Below, piece after piece: positions 33,848 through 37,424 of a stretch of DNA of 37,424 nucleotides. The DNA is from an uncultured Ilumatobacter sp. GTDB lineage: Bacteria; Actinomycetota; Acidimicrobiia; Acidimicrobiales; Ilumatobacteraceae. Under the pieces are notes generated by a model. That model saw only the letters and a program-made list of their open reading frames with translations. It did not search any database and was not told the origin of the DNA. The translations under genes and the position numbers were made by a program. The DNA lies in assembly GCA_937891565.1 (NCBI GenBank), contig CALAHA010000220.1, positions 1-37,424 of the forward strand, written 5' to 3'. How positions within the stretch are numbered: position 1 is the first letter of the stretch; every line of letters begins with the position of its first letter.

Positions 33848-34855
33848 ATGCGCGTGTTGGCGGCACCTGACAAGTTCAAGGGCACGGCAACCGCTCACGA
33901 GGTGGCCCAAGCGATTGGCCATGCGTGCTGGGAACTCGACATCGAATGCGTCGAACTCCCAATGGCCGACGGTGGCGATGGGATTCTCGACGTGCTCGGC
34001 GGCGCCAACCGCACTTCGACGGTTACCGGGCCGCTCGGCAATCAGATCGAAGCTGCGTGGCGGTTCCACAAAGAGACTGCTGTCATCGAGATGGCCCGGG
34101 CAAGCGGCTTGGTGCTCGCCGGTGGCAAAACCGGCAACGATGCACTCGACGCCACCAGCACAGGCACCGGTGAGCTCATCGACAAGGCGCTCGAACTCGG
34201 TGCTAAGCGCATCGTGGTCGGCCTCGGAGGCTCAGCCTCAACCGATGGCGGGTTCGGTGCAATCCGTGCGATCAGTGCGATCTCACGGCTCAAACAAGTT
34301 GACCTGCTCATTGCCTGCGACGTACAGACCACATTCACCGACGCGGCGGTTGTCTTTGGACCCCAGAAGGGTGCGTCGCCTGCACAGGTCAAAATGCTCA
34401 CTCGGCGGCTCGAGCGGCTCGCCCAGATGTTTGTCGAAGACTTCGCTTTTGACGTCACCGCCATCGAAGGCGGCGGCGCCGCTGGCGGCCTCGGCGGCGC
34501 ACTTGCTGCGATCGGCGGCCGGCTCGTTCCCGGCTTCGAGCTCGTTGCCGACGAACTCAATCTCTACGACGTGCTCCCCACGGTCGATTTGATCATCACC
34601 GGCGAGGGACAACTCGACGAGACGAGCTTCGCCGGCAAAGTCGTCGGCGGCATCACCCAACTGGCCAGCGAGTACGCCATACCGGTGGCTGCAATCGTTG
34701 GCGTTGCTGATCCTGCTGTTGTCCTCGAGTGGGGCGACCGCATCACGATCGAGTCACTCGTCGATCGATTCGGCGAGGACGTCGCCCTCAATCAGACAAA
34801 AGAGAGCATCCAACGCGCAGCAACCCTACTGCTCCGCTCACGCCTCGATCAGTGA
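33848..34855 (+). CDS. glxK: Glycerate kinase (GlxK/GarK type)
   Basis: 335 residues. Phosphorylates D-glycerate, usually to 2-phosphoglycerate in this family, linking glyoxylate or serine breakdown to glycolysis. Family blocks: APDKFKGTATAHEVA (6-20), MADGGDG (about 39-45), VVGLGGSASTDGGFG (about 123-137), VFGPQKGAS, and ITGEGQLDETSFAGK near residue 257. Length and motif order are normal. No glyoxylate carboligase or tartronate semialdehyde reductase gene is nearby. Converges with the LytR_C gene, 28 bp apart. Confidence 0.95.
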   Translation: MRVLAAPDKFKGTATAHEVAQAIGHACWELDIECVELPMADGGDGILDVLGGANRTSTVTGPLGNQIEAAWRFHKETAVIEMARASGLVLAGGKTGNDALDATSTGTGELIDKALELGAKRIVVGLGGSASTDGGFGAIRAISAISRLKQVDLLIACDVQTTFTDAAVVFGPQKGASPAQVKMLTRRLERLAQMFVEDFAFDVTAIEGGGAAGGLGGALAAIGGRLVPGFELVADELNLYDVLPTVDLIITGEGQLDETSFAGKVVGGITQLASEYAIPVAAIVGVADPAVVLEWGDRITIESLVDRFGEDVALNQTKESIQRAATLLLRSRLDQ

Positions 34856-34883
34856 ATACGAGCAGGCGGGCCCCGATTGCCGA

Positions 34884-35603
34884 CTATTCGCCGGTCTCTT
34901 CGGTGGGCGGGTTCGTTGGTGCGATGACGTCGCTGCCGGCCACAGCCGGAGCCGAACCAAGTTCGGCGGATGACCCACCCGCTTCAGCGAGCTGGAGGAG
35001 CGTCTTGTCAACCTGATTGCTCCCGAGTACGACGAGCACTCCAGCTTCACCGAGCGAGCCGTTCTCCGTCGGCGCAGGAGTCGAAACAGTGAGCACCGAC
35101 ACGTTGCCAAGTGTCCGACCGACTGATTCGGCGACGGCTTGAGCGGAGGGGTTCGTCGGGTCGAAGTAGACAATGCTGTCGTCGATCGTCTGCCCGGCGT
35201 TCACGGGCGTACCCATGTTGTAGCCAGCGATGCCCAGCGTTTCGCTCATGCGGCCAGCAGAACCGCCGACGGTGTTTCCGTTCGCCACCACGACGATGGC
35301 GCCATCGGTCACGAGCGCGAGCGGAGCGGTGGTCGCCGGCGCTTCGCTGCTGGTGGTGACGCCGACATCGATGGTGGTCGTCGTGCCGTCAGCCCCGGCG
35401 ACTTGGCCGGATGGATCGCCTGAACCAGCAACCGAGCTGTCTTCCTGAGTCAAGTTGCGCAGGATCAAAAACCCTGCGATGACTGCAACGACGGCCAGCA
35501 CGATGCTGAGCGTCGAGCCGACGGGCGAACCGCCGACACCCTGGCGAGGATTCCGGCGAGCCGCTCCTGCGCCTCCACCGACTGCGACATCTTCATTGCT
35601 CAT
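34884..35603 (-). CDS. LytR_C-domain membrane protein, VirR-like
   Basis: 239 residues: cytoplasmic Gly/Arg-rich N-terminus (1-29), one transmembrane helix (about 30-50, LSIVLAVVAVIAGFLIL), a Thr/Ser-rich linker (52-95), then a LytR_C domain (about 100-215: IVVVANGNTVGGSAGRMSET, VNAGQTIDDSIVYFDP, AQAVAESVGRTLG) and an acidic tail. This domain occurs at the end of LytR-CpsA-Psr proteins and alone in M. tuberculosis Rv0431 (VirR), linked to cell-wall integrity and vesicle release. Rv0431 lies next to the DUF3263 gene Rv0430, and the same pairing is seen here, with an ATGA overlap. Role inferred from family and context. Confidence 0.88.
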   Translation of the reverse strand: MSNEDVAVGGGAGAARRNPRQGVGGSPVGSTLSIVLAVVAVIAGFLILRNLTQEDSSVAGSGDPSGQVAGADGTTTTIDVGVTTSSEAPATTAPLALVTDGAIVVVANGNTVGGSAGRMSETLGIAGYNMGTPVNAGQTIDDSIVYFDPTNPSAQAVAESVGRTLGNVSVLTVSTPAPTENGSLGEAGVLVVLGSNQVDKTLLQLAEAGGSSAELGSAPAVAGSDVIAPTNPPTEETGE

Positions 35604-35908
35604 GCGTGGGCACCCTTTCCAGAAGCGGATGCGGCGACGCCGTCAATCCGGGCTTTTCGTGCCCGTAAACGAAGCCGCTTGAGTCGACGAACCACGAGCG
35701 GATCGTGCTCGACAGCGTCAGGGTTTTCGAGGACGATGATTATCTCAGCATCGTATTCCTCCTGCGAACACTGGAAACGAGCGCGAACGATCTGGTCGCG
35801 CGGCTCGTCGTTACTCCACCATGAGCGTTCAAAATCGAGCATGGCGGCATGTCGTTCGCTGAGCATCAACGCACAGACTGCCCGCTCCGCAGCACGAATT
35901 ACAAGCAC
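35600..35908 (-). CDS. DUF3263 protein (small helix-turn-helix-like)
   Basis: 102 residues from a GTG at 35908. The core LSERHAAMLDFERSWW followed by a helical region with QCSQEEYDAEIIIVLENPDAVEHDPLVVRRLKRLR is the DUF3263 signature; the family resembles sigma-like or HTH DNA-binding modules, with an unproven role. An ATG at 35866 would give 88 residues nearer the family core, but it has no promoter or ribosome binding site, whereas TATCTT (complement 35914-35919) lies 5 nt before the GTG. Overlaps the LytR_C gene by ATGA and is divergent from uridine kinase. Confidence 0.85.
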   Translation of the reverse strand: MLVIRAAERAVCALMLSERHAAMLDFERSWWSNDEPRDQIVRARFQCSQEEYDAEIIIVLENPDAVEHDPLVVRRLKRLRLRARKARIDGVAASASGKGAHA

Positions 35909-35913
35909 CCTGC

Positions 35914-35923
35914 AAGATATGTT
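35914..35923. promoter_or_regulatory. Overlapping divergent -10 boxes (DUF3263 / uridine kinase)
   Basis: AAGATATGTT contains minus-strand TATCTT (35914-35919) and plus-strand TATGTT (35918-35923), sharing two bases. They end 5 nt and 8 nt before the starts at 35908 and 35932. The whole intergenic gap is 23 bp. Confidence 0.6.
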
Positions 35924-35931
35924 GCTTCGCC

Positions 35932-36564
35932 ATGGCCGAGCATGCGACCAACCGCCCGTTCATGATCGGTGTCGCGGGGGGCAGCAGTTCAGGTAAAACC
36001 ACGATTTCCGAGCGACTCGTTGAGATGACAGGCGAGGAACATCTCTCTCGAATCGAGCTCGATTCGTACTACCTCGACCGCACAGATCAGCCCTGGGAAG
36101 AGCGTGCAAAGGCCAACTATGACCACCCCGACGCCTTCGACTGGCCCCTCCTGAACGACCACCTGGCCGCACTTTCCAACGGCGCATCCGTCGAAGTTCC
36201 CATCTACGACTACGCCGACCACAACCGCAGCGGGGAGACCCGCACAGTTCAGCCGAAGAAAATCGTCGTGGTCGACGGCATCCTCGTCCTCTGGGACCGG
36301 GCGCTCCGCCAGCGTTTCGACCTCAAGATCTTCGTCGACACCGCACCGGACATTCGCTTCATCCGCCGTCTCACCCGCGACGTCGCCGACCGCGGGCGTA
36401 CCGTGGAGAGCGTCATCGACCAGTACCTCGAAACTGTACGTCCCGCCCACGAGCGCTTTATCGAGCCAAGCAAGCGCCACGCCGACGTGATCATCCCCGA
36501 AGGCGGTCTCAACCGTCCGGCCCTCGAAGTCCTCCTGGCCCGCGTCCGCGAGCTCACCGTCTGA
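35932..36564 (+). CDS. udk: Uridine kinase
   Basis: 210-residue P-loop kinase that phosphorylates uridine or cytidine in pyrimidine salvage. Walker A GGSSSGKT (16-23), the LDSYYLDRTDQPWEER segment (about 43-58), NYDHPDAFDW (62-71), the Walker-B-like VVVDGILVLW (about 112-121) and the Arg-rich lid IRFIRRLTRDVADRGR (about 138-153) are all in place. Leaderless-type start. The stop codon TGA lies inside the first copy of a 14-bp tandem repeat. Confidence 0.95.
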   Translation: MAEHATNRPFMIGVAGGSSSGKTTISERLVEMTGEEHLSRIELDSYYLDRTDQPWEERAKANYDHPDAFDWPLLNDHLAALSNGASVEVPIYDYADHNRSGETRTVQPKKIVVVDGILVLWDRALRQRFDLKIFVDTAPDIRFIRRLTRDVADRGRTVESVIDQYLETVRPAHERFIEPSKRHADVIIPEGGLNRPALEVLLARVRELTV

Positions 36565-36611
36565 TCCGGTCACACTGATCCGGTCACACTGATCCGGTCA
36601 CACTGATCCGG
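36562..36611. repeat. 14-bp tandem repeat, 3.5 copies, upstream of acyl-CoA dehydrogenase
   Basis: TGATCCGGTCACAC occurs at 36562-36575, 36576-36589 and 36590-36603, then a partial TGATCCGG. Each copy holds an imperfect 11-base dyad (TGAtcCggTCA). The first copy includes the udk stop codon. Confidence 0.95.
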
Positions 36612-36660
36612 ATGTTCCTGCGAGTTGAGTGTTCTGGCGCATTTGGGTGAGACTCAGGGA

Positions 36661-37424
36661 ATGTCGACGATCTATGACGAGACGCACGAACTGTTCCGGG
36701 AAAGCTTCGCGGCCTTCGTCGATGCCGAGATGGTCCCGAAGTACCACGACTGGGAAGCCGCTGGAATCATGGACCGGGAGCTGTACACCGCTGCCGGCAA
36801 GCACGGATTTGTCGGCCTGGCTGTTCCCGAGCAGCACGGTGGTGGCGGGACCGACGACTTTCGGTTCAACGCAATTATTGCCGAAGAACTCGCCAAGCGC
36901 GGGATCAACGGCGCCGGCCTCGGCCTGACACTCCACAACGACATCGTCACCCCGTATTTCATCGAATACTGCAACGACGAGCAAGCCGATCGCTGGCTGC
37001 CAGGGATCGCATCGGGCGAGCTGGTCACAGCAATCGCGATGACCGAGCCCGGCACCGGCTCCGACCTTGCTGGCATCAAGACCACTGCCGTGCGCGACGG
37101 CGATGAGTTCGTGCTGAACGGGGCCAAAACATTCATCACCAACGGCATCAACTCCGACCTCGTCGTCGTCGTGTGTATCACCGACCCCGAGGCAGGCCGC
37201 GGTGGAATGTCGCTGCTGGTCGTCGAGCGCGGCATGGACGGTTTCGAGCGCGGCCGCAACCTCGACAAGATTGGGCAGAAGTCCGCCGACACCGCCGAAC
37301 TGTTCTTTTCAGATGTTCGCGTTCCGGCAGCCAATGTCCTCGGAGAGGAGGGCAAGGCAATGGAGTACCTCGCCTTCAACCTCGCTCAAGAGCGGCTGTC
37401 GATCGGTATTTTCGGTGTCGCTGC
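36661..37424 (+). CDS. Acyl-CoA dehydrogenase, N-terminal part (cut by window end)
   Basis: First 254 codons of an FAD-dependent acyl-CoA dehydrogenase, open to the end of the window. The sequence begins MSTIYDETHELFRESFAAFV and shows the family signature AMTEPGTGSDLAG (about residues 126-138), then NGAKTFITNGINSDLV and the middle beta-domain, with QERLSIG starting the C-terminal helical domain. The catalytic glutamate lies beyond the window. It oxidises acyl-CoA to enoyl-CoA; the preferred chain (long, short or branched) cannot be told. The start has no clear ribosome binding site; GGGA abuts the ATG. The 14-bp repeat array ends 49 bp upstream and may regulate it. Confidence 0.94.
   Translation, partial: MSTIYDETHELFRESFAAFVDAEMVPKYHDWEAAGIMDRELYTAAGKHGFVGLAVPEQHGGGGTDDFRFNAIIAEELAKRGINGAGLGLTLHNDIVTPYFIEYCNDEQADRWLPGIASGELVTAIAMTEPGTGSDLAGIKTTAVRDGDEFVLNGAKTFITNGINSDLVVVVCITDPEAGRGGMSLLVVERGMDGFERGRNLDKIGQKSADTAELFFSDVRVPAANVLGEEGKAMEYLAFNLAQERLSIGIFGVA

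Overview
The window reads as chromosomal DNA of a high-GC actinobacterium. The evidence is a set of actinobacterial families: PAC2 proteins, a CysO-type sulfur carrier, a DUF3263/LytR_C (VirR-like) pair, UPF0182 next to a PDZ-Lon protease, HemQ, SufR and an LLM/F420-type oxidoreductase. Promoters of the leaderless type (TANNNT followed 5-9 nt later by the start codon) are also very common. The mix of catabolic monooxygenase, P450, crotonase and acyl-CoA dehydrogenase genes would fit a free-living Acidimicrobiia/Ilumatobacter-like organism, but that placement is inference. No phage, transposon, integron or CRISPR array was seen.

Layout. 1-8.2 kb: a catabolic accessory region with an SDR fragment divergent from a Baeyer-Villiger-type monooxygenase plus crotonase-fold operon, a membrane protein, an LLM oxidoreductase, MsrB, a GNAT-like protein, then (minus strand) a cytochrome P450 and an HSL-family alpha/beta hydrolase. 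8.3-13.4 kb: an iron-sulfur assembly operon on the minus strand (ferredoxin-sufB-sufC-sufD-sufT) divergent from sufR, with palindromic candidate operators between them. 13.6 kb: initiator tRNA. 13.8-17.6 kb: EamA exporter, a YgjV-GNAT fusion, TrpB2 and a coiled-coil protein. 17.7-24.5 kb: UPF0182, a DivIVA-like/MuF-like hybrid protein and a PDZ-Lon protease, divergent from a small membrane protein and a HEAT-repeat protein. 24.5-29 kb: GNAT and PAC2 (divergent), NUDIX, GlnD. 29.2-33.8 kb: a lipoprotein substrate-binding protein, HemQ, FdhD, an MFS transporter and CysO. 33.8-37.4 kb: glycerate kinase, a VirR-like LytR_C protein with its DUF3263 partner, uridine kinase, and an acyl-CoA dehydrogenase cut by the window end.

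How the genes work together. SufB-C-D-T with a ferredoxin supply and carry Fe-S/electrons under SufR control; no sufS or sufU is in the operon, so sulfur must be mobilised from elsewhere. The SDR, BVMO, crotonase, P450, hydrolase and acyl-CoA dehydrogenase look like oxidative catabolism of a cyclic or branched ketone/alcohol and acyl-CoA intermediates, though the substrate cannot be read from sequence.

Most unusual items: the DivIVA-like protein with a phage MuF-like cysteine/histidine C-terminus and a 9-bp tandem repeat tract inside it; a crotonase that has lost both catalytic glutamates; two divergent gene pairs whose -10 hexamers overlap by the same two bases; 14-bp and 12-bp intergenic tandem repeats; and a CysO with no cysM or mec beside it.
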